Shown here: in pieces, positions 18,436-27,265 of the stretch
Layout: every line of letters begins with the position of its first letter
How positions within the stretch are numbered: the first letter of the stretch is position 1
Origin: Campylobacter curvus
Lineage (GTDB): Bacteria; Campylobacterota; Campylobacteria; Campylobacterales; Campylobacteraceae
Reading direction: 5' to 3'
NCBI RefSeq assembly: GCF_013372125.1
Contig: NZ_CP053826.1
Coordinates: forward strand, 1,364,001-1,428,000
Length of the DNA stretch: 64,000 nucleotides
Made by a program: the position numbers and the translations under genes
Notes under the pieces: model-generated
Seen by the model: only the letters and a program-made list of their open reading frames with translations
What the model was told of the DNA's origin: nothing
Databases searched by the model: none

Positions 18436-18903
18436 ATGCAAAAGCTATTTTTGACATTTTTTGGCTTCGGACTACTGCCAAAAGCCCCCGGTACTTGGGG
18501 CTCTATCGCCGGCACAGTAGTAGCGGCGGCGATACTTTGGGCATTCTCGCCGACTACACTTTTTCTAGCAAGTATTTTACTTTTTTTGATCAGTATAAGC
18601 ATCATAGATAGATATGAAGCGCAAATCGGTATCCACGACAGCTCGCACATCGTGATCGACGAAGTAGCCGGCGTCTGGCTCGCAGTAGCCATAAGCGGCG
18701 GTACGATCTCGCAAATTTTACTATCGTTCGCCTTTTTTAGGCTCCTAGACATCAAAAAACCATCCGTCATCGGCCGCGTGGATAAAAATGTAAAAGGCGG
18801 ACTTGGCGTCATGGGCGATGATATGATAGCGGGATTTTTCGCGGGGTTGATGAGTGCGATAGTTTATGGCGCCTGCCTAAAACTCGGGATAAATTTGCCT
18901 TAA
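18436..18903 (+). CDS. pgpA: Phosphatidylglycerophosphatase A
   Basis: A 155-residue inner-membrane enzyme that dephosphorylates phosphatidylglycerophosphate to phosphatidylglycerol. The family motifs GLLPKAPGTWGS near the N-terminus, IVIDEVAGVW in the middle and GVMGDDMIAGFFAG near the end are all present, along with about four hydrophobic segments. It starts 8 bases after the ATP-sulfurylase-like gene with AAGGAAATTT upstream, and is the last gene of the ispDF operon. Slightly shorter than the 160-170 typical length. Confidence 0.92.
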   Translation: MQKLFLTFFGFGLLPKAPGTWGSIAGTVVAAAILWAFSPTTLFLASILLFLISISIIDRYEAQIGIHDSSHIVIDEVAGVWLAVAISGGTISQILLSFAFFRLLDIKKPSVIGRVDKNVKGGLGVMGDDMIAGFFAGLMSAIVYGACLKLGINLP

Positions 18904-18996
18904 ATTTTGAATTCGTAGCCACTCGCTCCTGCTGATAAATCAATAAAGCCATGTAAGTGTTGTTTTTAAATTTGGCTCTGTTTTAAAAAATTTTAA

Positions 18997-19140
18997 AGCT
19001 CTGTTATAGCAAAGTATTGATACTCGCTTCGCTTCTGTGCTTTGCAGTTGCAAACTAAGCGAAGAAAAAATCAGCTTCCCTGCAAGCAGAGCATTGCAAA
19101 CGCGCAATGTTCGTGCCACGTTTAATTGATCGTTCCTAAA
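18997..19140 (-). repeat. Diverged copy (C) of the MITE-like repeat
   Basis: The end AGCTCTGTTATAGCAAAGTATTGAT (18997-19021) closely resembles the ends of copies A and B. The interior (ACTCGCTTCGC..., CAGCTTCCCTGC) is only partly alignable, and the far end near 19120-19140 is poorly conserved. No gene is evident from 18904 to 19156. Confidence 0.4.
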
Positions 19141-19156
19141 GCAAGGCTTAATGAAG

Positions 19157-19606
19157 TTATTTACGAACTTTCCTGGTATCCAGACCTCGCTTCTCATACT
19201 CCTCGATCTCTAAAACATAGGTCGGATTTTTCTTTTTAGTCTCGTTATTCAGATAGCTTATGAGCTTTGCATCGACATTTTTATGCCTGCAAACAAGCGT
19301 TATGAAATTTAGATAGTTACCGGCTTCTTTTGGGGCTTTATCACCATTTTTAGACGGTATGCTCATCTGCTCGGTAAAAATTCTCACTAACGTAAAAAGC
19401 TCGTTCTTGTTGATAGTGCTGTCTGAGGCAAATTTTATAAGATCGTCTATCTCGATCTTTTTATCTTTTGGCAGATCGGGTAAAACCTCTTTAAAGGCAG
19501 GCTCTGCCCGATTTTTAATAATCTTTAAAAATAGATAAAAAAGCCCGCCGACAGCTATGAGTAAAATTACGATACAAATTAAGGCGATGCTTTTGATAGG
19601 AGTCAT
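19157..19606 (-). CDS. Membrane-anchored conserved hypothetical
   Basis: A 149-residue protein with one N-terminal membrane segment (about residues 7-28, IALICIVILLIAVGGLFYLF) and a charged, mostly helical soluble domain. No named family was recognised. It starts 6 bases downstream of ccsBA and therefore very likely shares its transcript; a role in heme delivery or cytochrome maturation is possible by association only. The soluble part contains a single Cys (residue 109) and no heme-binding motif. Confidence 0.65.
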   Translation of the reverse strand: MTPIKSIALICIVILLIAVGGLFYLFLKIIKNRAEPAFKEVLPDLPKDKKIEIDDLIKFASDSTINKNELFTLVRIFTEQMSIPSKNGDKAPKEAGNYLNFITLVCRHKNVDAKLISYLNNETKKKNPTYVLEIEEYEKRGLDTRKVRK

Positions 19607-19612
19607 TAAATT

Positions 19613-22600
19613 TTAAAGCTTCGTGCAAATTTTACGCTTTGGAAAGGCCAAAAAGGTCATCGCAAACATAATGCCTATACCTATCCAAACAAAGTCTGGT
19701 ATCGGCAACGGGTCTCCGGCGGCATAAGAGTGCATACCGGCAAGATAGAAATTTACGCCAAAATATGTCATCAAGATCGCCCAATAAGCAAAAAACGATG
19801 CGACTGCAAATGCGTATTGGTTGTTTAGCTTTGGTATAAATCTCATGTGAAGCACCGCCGCATAAACTAGTATCGAAACAAGAGCCCAAGTCTCTTTGCT
19901 GTCCCAGCCCCAATATCTGCCCCAGCTCTCATTAGCCCAAACGCCACCCAGGAAATTTCCAAGTGTTAGAAGGCTTAGTCCAAGTATCATCGCCATCTCG
20001 TTTATTCTCGTGGCTTCCAAGATATTACGCGTGATCTCGGGGTTTGGCTTGCGTTTGTTTTGCATTATGATAAGGATGAGTGTAAATCCTCCAAGAAGCG
20101 CACAAAGTCCTAAGAATCCATAGCTCGCCGTGATGACAGATACATGTATCGTCAGCCAATAGCTCTGAAGCACGGGCACGAGAGTGGTTATCTGCGGATC
20201 CATCCAGCTAAGATGCGCGACAAATAACGTAACGCCTGCTAGTATCGATGTCAGCGCGATCGCGATAGGGCTGCGCTTTGAGAATATTATGCCAGAAAGC
20301 CCAAGAGCCCAAGCGATATAGACCATCGACTCGTATGCGTTGCTCCAAGGTGCGTGCTCGGCTATATACCATCTTAGCCCAAGCCCTATGGTATGGGCGA
20401 TAAAGGCTAGTATATTGACACCATAGACCACTCTCACTATGCCGCTTATCTTGACCTTTGGCGCGAGCATTTTTACGAAAACGAATAGCAAAAGCACCAA
20501 ACCTGCGAGCAGATAAACCGGGATCAAACGGTCAAATATCTTAAATTTATTGAACAAAATTTCGATCTCTACCTTTTTCTCACTAGGCATTATCGCAGAG
20601 CCGTATTTTTTCTGATACTCGAAAATTTTATCAAGCGATGCGTCGGCCTTACTCCAGTCCTGCGTCCTAGTAGCCTCGTCTACGGCGGTAAAATAATCCT
20701 TCATCATGGTAACTACGAGATTTGCCTCCTCCGGTGAGAAATACATCATCGCAGACGCTGGCGAATACCAAGAGTTAGAAGGGTCGTCTTGCTTAGGGAA
20801 AATTTTGAAAATTTCACCTATAAAAATCATATAAAAGACGTTTAAACGCTCATCGACCTTGATGACATCTTTATCAAAAGTACCGCGCGAGCCAGGGTGT
20901 TTGCGATTTGCGATCTCTGCAAATTTCGTGAGCTTATACTCGCTGCCGCCGTCTTTGCCGACCTTGAAAAAGTCATTAAAGCTTGCATATTTTGCATTCT
21001 CATCTACGCCTATATCTTTTTTTAGCTCCTTGCTAAAGCCAAGAGCGATGATAGGCTCGCTTCGCCAAAATTCAGGCGTCACCATTATAGAGAGCATGGC
21101 CTGGTTGGAATTTAGCGAGCCAATGCTATCTTGCCTGTGAATTTTGTTTAAAACTTCTTTGCTTAAAGTATCAAAAGGCTTTATCCTACCATCTGGGCTC
21201 TGCACGAGGAGTCTTGAGAGCTTTTGGGCGTGTTCGGGGCTTATCTGAGGCAAAAAGTCGCTTGCTTTCGCCTCGTTAGCTCCAAACACGATAAGACATG
21301 CCGCGATACATGCCGCTACCTTTTTAGCCGCTTCGTTGTCTATGAGATTTGCGAGCTTTCTAAAACGACTGCCAGGATTTATGACGTTTAATAAAAAGCC
21401 AAGGCCGAGTAAAAAATAACCGATATATGTAGGAATTTTGCCTGGGTCTTTGTTTACGGAGAGTATTGTTCCTCTCTCGTCTCTGTCGTATGAGCTTTGG
21501 AAAAACCTATACCCATCGTAGTCAAGCACGTGATTCATGTAAATCCTATAATCAAAACTAGGACTGACACTATCTTTTACGACGACATCACTGGCATAGC
21601 TCATAGGAGAATTTGAGCCAGGATAGCGCTTGAGCTCGAAGTCTTTTAAAAATAAGCTAAAAGGCAGTTTGATCTGCTGTGGCCCCCAAGAAGCTATGAA
21701 ATTTTGCCCACCGATAGTCGCGCGAGCAGGCTCTATGAGGTTGTAAAACAATGTCATCTCCTTATTTTCGCCTTTATAGCTTAGCTGGGCTACTATCGCG
21801 TCAAATTCGCTATCTTGGGTCGTGACTAGCTTCCTTGCGGCACTGGCAGATATAAACTGCGGTGTGAAATTTATACCGTTTACGCTATATAGATTCATAG
21901 GGGCAAACTCATTCACACTACCCGCGTCAAGCTCTATTTTTGCGCTATCGCTCATCGAGAATTTTGAGATTTTTTGATTTGAAGTCACGCTGAATTTGCC
22001 ATCTTTTAGCTCAAACAATACATATTTTTGCCCTTCTCGAGGCTTGGCATTGAAAATAAAGCTGATCTCACCCGCCAAAGCCTCCTCGCCATCTAGTAAA
22101 TACAACTCTTCTCTGTTTGTCTCGTCGGATATAACGAGCTCGATCACCGGTTTGCCACTCGGATCGTCTACGAATTTATAAGAAGCCTTGGGGATATACT
22201 CGATAAATTTAAGCCTCGCGTCCGCATCTGCGAGCTTTAGTGCGATGTCAAATCCCTCTTTGTTTATATTTTCAACGCCTCTAGGCACTGAAGCCGAAAT
22301 TTCCTTACCGTCCACATCTGCAGCAAAATTTACATACGAGCCCTTAGTCGTTACTATGTTGGTTTCGGTATTTTCCCTTATATGCACGTTTCCTTCAAAG
22401 CCAAAATACCTCGTGATGCCAGCACCTACCAAAATAACCAAAAATCCTAAATGAAAAAGCAAAGACGGAAGCTTTTTTATGTTTAAAAGTCTGTAATGGA
22501 AAATATTGTAAGCCAAATTTATACCAAGTAGCACTTGAACGAGTGCGAACCAGCCGGCACCATATACATAAACCCACGCTAGCTCTGTGTTGGTCTTACT

Positions 22601-22696
22601 TTCGATTATCGTTGCCGCACCGCTTGCCACGGCAAATATGATCATCAAAACGATAGCCGAAGTCATGCTAAAAAATAGTGATTTTATGCCAAACAT
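19613..22696 (-). CDS. ccsBA: Fused cytochrome c biogenesis protein CcsBA (ResB-ResC)
   Basis: A 1027-residue inner-membrane protein that exports heme and attaches it to CXXCH motifs of periplasmic cytochromes c (System II). The N-terminal half is ResB/CcsB: membrane segments near the start (including WFALVQVLLGINLAYNIFHY), a large periplasmic domain, then a segment near residue 410. The C-terminal half is CcsA with the heme-handling WWD signature WANESWGRYWGWDSKETWAL near residue 940 and flanking His residues. The fused form is typical of Campylobacter and Helicobacter. Upstream by about 30 bases is a cytochrome c gene, a plausible client. Confidence 0.95.
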   Translation of the reverse strand: MFGIKSLFFSMTSAIVLMIIFAVASGAATIIESKTNTELAWVYVYGAGWFALVQVLLGINLAYNIFHYRLLNIKKLPSLLFHLGFLVILVGAGITRYFGFEGNVHIRENTETNIVTTKGSYVNFAADVDGKEISASVPRGVENINKEGFDIALKLADADARLKFIEYIPKASYKFVDDPSGKPVIELVISDETNREELYLLDGEEALAGEISFIFNAKPREGQKYVLFELKDGKFSVTSNQKISKFSMSDSAKIELDAGSVNEFAPMNLYSVNGINFTPQFISASAARKLVTTQDSEFDAIVAQLSYKGENKEMTLFYNLIEPARATIGGQNFIASWGPQQIKLPFSLFLKDFELKRYPGSNSPMSYASDVVVKDSVSPSFDYRIYMNHVLDYDGYRFFQSSYDRDERGTILSVNKDPGKIPTYIGYFLLGLGFLLNVINPGSRFRKLANLIDNEAAKKVAACIAACLIVFGANEAKASDFLPQISPEHAQKLSRLLVQSPDGRIKPFDTLSKEVLNKIHRQDSIGSLNSNQAMLSIMVTPEFWRSEPIIALGFSKELKKDIGVDENAKYASFNDFFKVGKDGGSEYKLTKFAEIANRKHPGSRGTFDKDVIKVDERLNVFYMIFIGEIFKIFPKQDDPSNSWYSPASAMMYFSPEEANLVVTMMKDYFTAVDEATRTQDWSKADASLDKIFEYQKKYGSAIMPSEKKVEIEILFNKFKIFDRLIPVYLLAGLVLLLFVFVKMLAPKVKISGIVRVVYGVNILAFIAHTIGLGLRWYIAEHAPWSNAYESMVYIAWALGLSGIIFSKRSPIAIALTSILAGVTLFVAHLSWMDPQITTLVPVLQSYWLTIHVSVITASYGFLGLCALLGGFTLILIIMQNKRKPNPEITRNILEATRINEMAMILGLSLLTLGNFLGGVWANESWGRYWGWDSKETWALVSILVYAAVLHMRFIPKLNNQYAFAVASFFAYWAILMTYFGVNFYLAGMHSYAAGDPLPIPDFVWIGIGIMFAMTFLAFPKRKICTKL

Positions 22697-22728
22697 TACT
22701 TGCTTCCTTTTTGTGCGTATGTAAAAAT

Positions 22729-23286
22729 TTATCTTAGATAGCTACCCTGTTTTTTCTCTGTGGAAACAGGCTTATTTGCTTGGTCATCTTGATCGGCAAG
22801 TGCATCTTTGCCTTTTAGATAGGCTAAAATCGCTCCAAGATCGTTATTCGTAGTTATTTTGGCTTGATTTTGCATTATTAGTTTGCCATCGCCCCCAAAA
22901 GATGTGTCACTTCTATATGAAATGATGCTATCTTCGATATCTTTAGCATTCATGTCTTTTAGCGCTACTGAACCGTAAGGTCTTTTCTCGGCGTTTTCTC
23001 CATGACAGCTTTGACATTGCTTTTCGTAAAGCTCTTTACCGAGTGAGACACTATATCTACCTTTTCTATCGACACCAAATTTTAAAATTCTATTGTCTTT
23101 ATATCTTCTCGGATCTTCATCGATAAATACTTGAATTTTTTCATTTCTTTCATTGGCCTGTTTTGTCGCCATCTCTGCAAGCTCTTTACCAAAATCGCCG
23201 TGGGCCTCTATATAATACACTTGTGAAGCGCTGAATGCACTTGCCGCAAAAAGACACGCCAAAAAAGAAATTTTAAAAATTTTCAT
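22729..23286 (-). CDS. Periplasmic monoheme cytochrome c
   Basis: A 185-residue secreted protein. A signal peptide (residues 1-19, KISFLACLFAASAFSAS) is followed by a helical region and a single heme-binding CQSCHGENAEKRPYG near residue 92. A Met ligand candidate lies in the downstream MNAKDIED or LIMQNQAK region. Such cytochromes shuttle electrons in the periplasm; the N-terminal extension before the heme is longer than in simple class I cytochromes. It is immediately upstream of ccsBA in the same direction, linking the cytochrome with its maturation system. Confidence 0.88.
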   Translation of the reverse strand: MKIFKISFLACLFAASAFSASQVYYIEAHGDFGKELAEMATKQANERNEKIQVFIDEDPRRYKDNRILKFGVDRKGRYSVSLGKELYEKQCQSCHGENAEKRPYGSVALKDMNAKDIEDSIISYRSDTSFGGDGKLIMQNQAKITTNNDLGAILAYLKGKDALADQDDQANKPVSTEKKQGSYLR

Positions 23287-23319
23287 AAGTTTCCTTAAAA
23301 ATTTTGCTCTAAATTTAAA

Positions 23320-23350
23320 AATCCCAAGCTGGGGATACCAACTTGGGATT
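23320..23350 (-). terminator. Terminator of the porin gene
   Basis: AATCCCAAG (23320-23328) and CTTGGGATT (23342-23350) form a 9-bp stem; on the minus strand it is followed by TTTTTAAATTT. It lies between the porin stop and the cytochrome gene. Confidence 0.8.
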
Positions 23351-23383
23351 ATAGCATAAGTTGATTAAACTAAGCTGGGTAAA

Positions 23384-24643
23384 TTAGAATGAGTATTTAG
23401 CCTCAAATCTTAACTTATCTTTTTTATCCTTATTTCCATTTTCATGTTTTGTCTCTAGGAAAGAGTAAAATGAGCTGAATTTAAGCTTTTTGTTGTATTG
23501 ATAAGCAAGTCTTGGAACGATCTCTTGATATTTGTCTTTTGAGCCGTCTTTATATTTAACTTTACCATTTATATAATCAACGCCTGCAAAGTATTTGTCA
23601 TAAGTATAGCCTGCAGTTCCATACCAGAAATCACCTTTGCCTTGAGCAAAAGTATAATCTGTTGGCTCTGCATCATCTCCAAATAATAGTTCACCTGGAG
23701 CTATCAACTGACCTTTATCCTCTAGGGCAAATGATGTTACACCATGATCTTTGGCTTTCCATCCGATATAACCAGCAGCCAAATCTACACCAAATAGTGA
23801 CGTAGAAAGCTCACCTGCATAGAAGTTACCGTCATCATATGGAACAGTCGCTGCTGCAGCGTCTTTAAAACCAGAGTCCGCATTACTATTTACATATTGA
23901 GCTTTGGCACCGATAGAAACATCATTTGTCACGGCAAAATTTCCAGCTACTTCAACAGCTAGTAAATCGACTACTTCTGTCAAGCTGGCATACCATAGTT
24001 GAAAACTTATAGGATCATAAGAGCCTGCAACTGCTGCAGCATAAAGGTTTCCTGCATTATATCCGTTAAGAGGATAAGTAGAAGGGTTTTTAGCTCTTAT
24101 ATTATCAAAAAGCGTTCCATCTGTTTCACTACCATTTTCAAGAGCGTCAAATGCAAAAGCTGTAAGAGTTAAACCTTCGATATCTTGATTTACTACCTTA
24201 ACGCCAGTACCTATCTCATCATCTGTAAAGAATGAGCCGATCTCTTGTTTACCAGCTGTTATAGTAGTGCCACCGATAGTGTATCCTAAATAGAACTGAT
24301 GAACACCAAAGGTTCCGTCTGTATTTGTTTTATCTGTTGTAGGAGTGTTATTGCTAGTGCCAAGATTGCCAGAACCATCGCTTGCATTATATCTCAAGCC
24401 CAATACACCAAAGAAATTATCGTCGATCGCAGCTTTAAAATTTGTTACGATTTTAAAGTTATGTTTTGCCTCTGTATTTCTATCGCTCTTAGAAGCTTTT
24501 TCTGTTGTATTTGTATACCTATATCTTGCAAATCCTGAAAGATCTACATTTTTTATAGCTTCTTCAAGTGGAGTAGCTGAAGCTACGCTTGAAAATGCAC
24601 CTAAAGCAACCAAAGCCGCTAAACTAATCTTTGTTAGTTTCAT
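23384..24643 (-). CDS. porA: Major outer-membrane porin (Campylobacter MOMP family)
   Basis: A 419-residue beta-barrel precursor. The signal peptide MKLTKISLAALVALGAFSSVASA is followed by TPLEEAIKNVDLSGFARYRY, the characteristic N-terminus of Campylobacter MOMP, and the chain ends in an aromatic residue (FEAKYSF), the signal for outer-membrane insertion. I chose ATG 24643 because AAGGAG lies 6 bases upstream; the 11 extra codons upstream are not signal-peptide-like. Forms trimeric cation-selective pores and is normally the most abundant surface protein and a variable antigen. It has its own promoter (24675-24680) and terminator. The outside loops, such as GTLFDNIRAKNPSTYPLNGY, are likely strain-variable. 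Confidence 0.95.
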   Translation of the reverse strand: MKLTKISLAALVALGAFSSVASATPLEEAIKNVDLSGFARYRYTNTTEKASKSDRNTEAKHNFKIVTNFKAAIDDNFFGVLGLRYNASDGSGNLGTSNNTPTTDKTNTDGTFGVHQFYLGYTIGGTTITAGKQEIGSFFTDDEIGTGVKVVNQDIEGLTLTAFAFDALENGSETDGTLFDNIRAKNPSTYPLNGYNAGNLYAAAVAGSYDPISFQLWYASLTEVVDLLAVEVAGNFAVTNDVSIGAKAQYVNSNADSGFKDAAAATVPYDDGNFYAGELSTSLFGVDLAAGYIGWKAKDHGVTSFALEDKGQLIAPGELLFGDDAEPTDYTFAQGKGDFWYGTAGYTYDKYFAGVDYINGKVKYKDGSKDKYQEIVPRLAYQYNKKLKFSSFYSFLETKHENGNKDKKDKLRFEAKYSF

Positions 24644-24674
24644 TTGTTCTCCTTTTAAGAAATTGTGTAAGGGC

Positions 24675-24680
24675 ATTATA
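24675..24680 (-). promoter_or_regulatory. -10 box of porA
   Basis: On the minus strand TGTATTATAAT ends 32 bases before the porin ATG; the region upstream is strongly A/T-rich with periodic T-runs, as in strong Campylobacter promoters. Confidence 0.65.
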
Positions 24681-24847
24681 ATACATAAAATTTAATTTTA
24701 AGCTTAAAAAATCCTAAATTCTAGCGAATTTGTTACCGATCGTTTACCGAAAAACGCTAAAAATTCAAAATTTTACTAAAATCATATATCAAATCAGAAA
24801 GTAGCACCGACGAAAAATCAAGTTTTAAAAGTGGGGAAATAAAAAGA

Positions 24848-24872
24848 AAGGGGCGAAACACATCAGCCCCTT
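24848..24872 (-). terminator. Terminator after the lipoprotein gene
   Basis: AAGGGGC (24848-24854) and GCCCCTT (24866-24872) form a stem followed on the minus strand by TTCTTTTTATTT. Confidence 0.8.
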
Positions 24873-24936
24873 AAAAGGAGTTCTAGTTTTGATTGCTTGG
24901 TGAAATTATAATAGGCCTAAGTAAATCAACGGATAA

Positions 24937-25371
24937 TCAAAACGTTATTTTCTCTTCTTTTGGAATTTCTATATTCGTTTTGATATTTTTCTTTTTTATG
25001 ACGACGTCATTTTGTGGTTTTTTGATCCCGGAAAATGAACCCCTGGAGCTTCCCTCGCGGATAAGAAGCATGCTCTCAAGCTGCTTACCGATAAAAGTCG
25101 CATACACTAGATCGCCCTTGTCGTAGTAATATCTGGTGGAGCAAAAATTAGCACTAGGCAATTTGGCGTTTTTGGTATCGCTCGCGATGATAGTGTAGCA
25201 ATACTTCGAATCCTCATAATGAAGCTCTTTTATAAAGCCCTTGATAGCGCTTTTAACAGGCTTTTGTTGCGTGCGAGGAGCTTGCTTCTTGGGTGCTTGG
25301 TTCTCAAAAAATGAGCAGCCCGTAAGAGCAAACACGGCTAAAGTCATAGTAAAAATATGAAATTTTGACAT
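24937..25371 (-). CDS. Small hypothetical lipoprotein
   Basis: A 144-residue protein with a lipoprotein signal: hydrophobic segment then ALTGC, with the lipidated Cys at residue 19. The mature part is rich in Lys, Gln and Pro at first (QAPKKQAPRTQQKPVK, a flexible linker) and then forms a small compact domain with ELHYEDSKYCYTIIASD. Serine at +2 favours outer-membrane sorting. Family not recognised. It has its own terminator and stands alone between the porin and the next minus-strand gene. Confidence 0.72.
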   Translation of the reverse strand: MSKFHIFTMTLAVFALTGCSFFENQAPKKQAPRTQQKPVKSAIKGFIKELHYEDSKYCYTIIASDTKNAKLPSANFCSTRYYYDKGDLVYATFIGKQLESMLLIREGSSRGSFSGIKKPQNDVVIKKKNIKTNIEIPKEEKITF

Positions 25372-25515
25372 TTGTTTTCCTAAAAAATTTTTAAAAAAGT
25401 ATAGCTCATAAATTTAAATGCTTTAAAATTTAAGTTAAATAGAATTTACTACCTAAGCGAAAGATTAAAAGAGGAATTTTAGAATTTGGCTACCATTCAT
25501 AGTAGCCAAATAAAT

Positions 25516-26109
25516 TTATGCCGATACGTTTAGAACGTTACCGCCGAGCTCCGCGATCCTTTTATCGACACTTTCTAGCGCCCTATCGATAGTGCGTTGT
25601 GAAATTTCAGGTAGATCGCCACCCCAAAGCTTTGCGGCATCTTTGAAGCCTTTTAGTATCCCCTCTCGCCCGGCCTGAAGCTTTTGTGCGTCGTCACCTG
25701 CTGCCGAGATGACGAAATTTGCTATCCTGTCGGCGGTATTCTTGATACCAAAAAATCTATCCTCTCCGACTAGCTCGCCAGCCTCTTTCGGACTAAGCGA
25801 GTCGATGGATTTGCCGCTATATCCTATGGCGTCATAGTTGATGCCTTTTAAAATTTCAGCTAAATTTTGCGGAAAATTTTGACTTCTGTCGCCAAAAAGT
25901 GAGCTGACCGCGCTTTGAGCGCTGAAATTTGAACTAGATACTGAGAGAGACTGGGCTTGAAACTGCAAAAAATAACTATTTGATATCTCTTTTGTGCTTA
26001 TTTTAGAGGCGGTTTGCTCCAAGGATTTAGCATTTTTGTATTGTGAAATTTGCGGATTTTCTTTAGAGTTTGGATTAGCATACGCGTTGATGTTTGTATT
26101 TACCTGCAT
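25516..26109 (-). CDS. Conserved Campylobacterales hypothetical (DUF5610-like)
   Basis: A 197-residue protein without signal or membrane segment. The N-terminal half is low-complexity, rich in Asn, Ser and Gln; the C-terminal half contains GILKGFKDAAKLWGGDLPEI followed by SQRTIDRALESVDKRI. I recall this 'GFK-A-WGG-LP-IS-T---A---VD' pattern from proteins of this phylum often mislabelled 'hydrogenase-4 component G' and now grouped near DUF5610; that assignment is tentative. The role is unknown. It is monocistronic as far as spacing shows. Confidence 0.65.
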   Translation of the reverse strand: MQVNTNINAYANPNSKENPQISQYKNAKSLEQTASKISTKEISNSYFLQFQAQSLSVSSSNFSAQSAVSSLFGDRSQNFPQNLAEILKGINYDAIGYSGKSIDSLSPKEAGELVGEDRFFGIKNTADRIANFVISAAGDDAQKLQAGREGILKGFKDAAKLWGGDLPEISQRTIDRALESVDKRIAELGGNVLNVSA

Positions 26110-26192
26110 GATAGCTCCTTTATAAATTTTCTAGCTTGAATATCGTCAAAATACAAATTTTATAAAGGGGCGAGCCGAGGCCCGCCTAGTTA

Positions 26193-26627
26193 TCATTTGG
26201 CAAGTGTAGCGCTAAGCATCCAGATAGCTTTTTCATATTTTCCTATCTGATCTTGTGCATACATTTGAGTAGTAGTATCGCCCTCTGCGATCTTATCAAG
26301 CTTTTTAAACTCGTCCAATAGGTGTTTGTAATCAGCCAAGACGATCTCTAAAACTTCGCTCGGAGTGTAGCTGTCCTTTGGTTCGTGTTTTATGTGAGTT
26401 AGTTTGTTTAGCTCCTCAGCTTTGATGACAGGCTTGCCACCAAGCATGATAGCTCTCTCGGCTGTGTCATCGAAAATTTCGCTCATATCTTCGTAAGCTT
26501 TTTCGGTATATTCATGCACGCTGAAAAACTGAATGCCCTTTACATTCCAGTGAAGATCGTGGAATTTGATATAAAGAGCATTTGCATCGGCCTGGATTAT
26601 ATTCAACTGTGAAATAACTTTTGACAT
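26193..26627 (-). CDS. dps: Dps-family ferritin-like protein
   Basis: A 144-residue four-helix protein that forms a dodecamer, oxidises Fe(II) with peroxide and stores iron, protecting DNA and, in Helicobacter (NapA), activating neutrophils. The ferroxidase ligands are present: LHWNVKG with His about residue 26, then SVHEYTEKAYEDMSEIFDDTAERAI supplying Asp and Glu. The length equals that of NapA. The basic N-terminal tail used for DNA binding in enteric Dps is absent. The promoter region carries a strong inverted repeat (26680-26724) that could be a PerR or Fur operator. Confidence 0.92.
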   Translation of the reverse strand: MSKVISQLNIIQADANALYIKFHDLHWNVKGIQFFSVHEYTEKAYEDMSEIFDDTAERAIMLGGKPVIKAEELNKLTHIKHEPKDSYTPSEVLEIVLADYKHLLDEFKKLDKIAEGDTTTQMYAQDQIGKYEKAIWMLSATLAK

Positions 26628-26657
26628 TTTGTCTCCTTGTGGTTTATTTGTGATGAA

Positions 26658-26663
26658 ATTATA
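26658..26663 (-). promoter_or_regulatory. -10 box of dps
   Basis: On the minus strand GCTATAATTTC gives a perfect TATAAT about 31 bases before the dps ATG, placed just downstream of the large inverted repeat. Confidence 0.65.
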
Positions 26664-26679
26664 GCATATTTTACTTAAA

Positions 26680-26724
26680 ATAATTTTAACTAAATAATAT
26701 TTTTTATTATCTAGTTAAAATTAT
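26680..26724. promoter_or_regulatory. Large inverted repeat upstream of dps (possible operator)
   Basis: ATAATTTTAACTAAATAATA (26680-26699) and its inverted copy at 26705-26724 match at 19 of 20 positions with a 5-base centre. It overlaps and extends upstream of the -35 region of the dps promoter. AT-rich dyads of this kind are typical of PerR/Fur-type operators, but this one is longer than a usual 15-19 bp box. Confidence 0.55.
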
Positions 26725-26729
26725 GAAAA

Positions 26730-26936
26730 GACTCTATTACAATAAATTATTGACGCTTACTTCGCAAACCCTGCTCGCTCCGCAAGACGCCGAACGTATA
26801 GCACGATTTGCGCGGTCAGCTACCGCTTCCCTGTAAATCGGCGGCGATAGCGTCGCTTCACAAGGTTTTTGCTCGAATGCTGTTCGCATTCTCATGCTTT
26901 GAAAGCTGAAAATCAATGAAATATTTTAACAGAGCC
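26730..26936 (-). mobile_element. MITE-like dispersed repeat, copy B
   Basis: About 207 bases between dps and tRNA-Arg. The two ends are imperfect inverted repeats (left GACTCTATTACAATAAATTA..., right reading inward GGCTCTGTTAAAATATTTCA...). Its reverse complement aligns with 9404-9589 through most of the core, including ACGCTATCGCCGCCGA and TTGCGGAGYGAGCARGGTTT-type segments. No reading frame of note is inside. Confidence 0.6.
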
Positions 26937-27129
26937 TATGAAAAATATAAAAATTTTAGCTTTTTAATGAGTATCGATCTGTTATTTTTTAGTATAGTCA
27001 AATAGGCTAAAAGATGAAATTTTACTTAGCTGATCAGCTTAAATGTTCATGAGAATTCTTTTGTCTAAACAGAGCTAATTTAATTTTATGTAATCATAGG
27101 AATCATAATAAGATAGTAGTTTTTATAAG

Positions 27130-27206
27130 TGGTGTCCCCAGCGAGATTCGAACTCACGGCCTCAAAATTAGGAATTTTGCGCTCTATCCAGCTGAGCTAT
27201 GAGGAC
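27130..27206 (-). tRNA. tRNA-Arg (CCT)
   Basis: The minus strand folds as a cloverleaf: acceptor GTCCTCA/TGGGGAC, D-arm AGCTCAGCTGGATAGAGC, anticodon stem CAAAA/TTTTG with loop TTCCTAA (anticodon CCT), T-arm GTGAGTTCGAATCTCGC, and encoded ACCA end. Confidence 0.93.
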
Positions 27207-27221
27207 AAATTAATTTAGAAT

Positions 27222-27257
27222 TTTATGCAGGTTTGCCCAAAGACAAACCTGCATAAA
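27222..27257 (-). terminator. Terminator of fusA
   Basis: TTTATGCAGGTTTG (27222-27235) and CAAACCTGCATAAA (27244-27257) form a perfect 14-bp stem directly after the fusA stop. Confidence 0.85.
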
Positions 27258-27265
27258 TTTAGCTT

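Noticed and set aside
24644-24676. Eleven extra codons before the porin start
   Set aside because: They break the signal peptide pattern, and AAGGAG sits just before ATG 24643.
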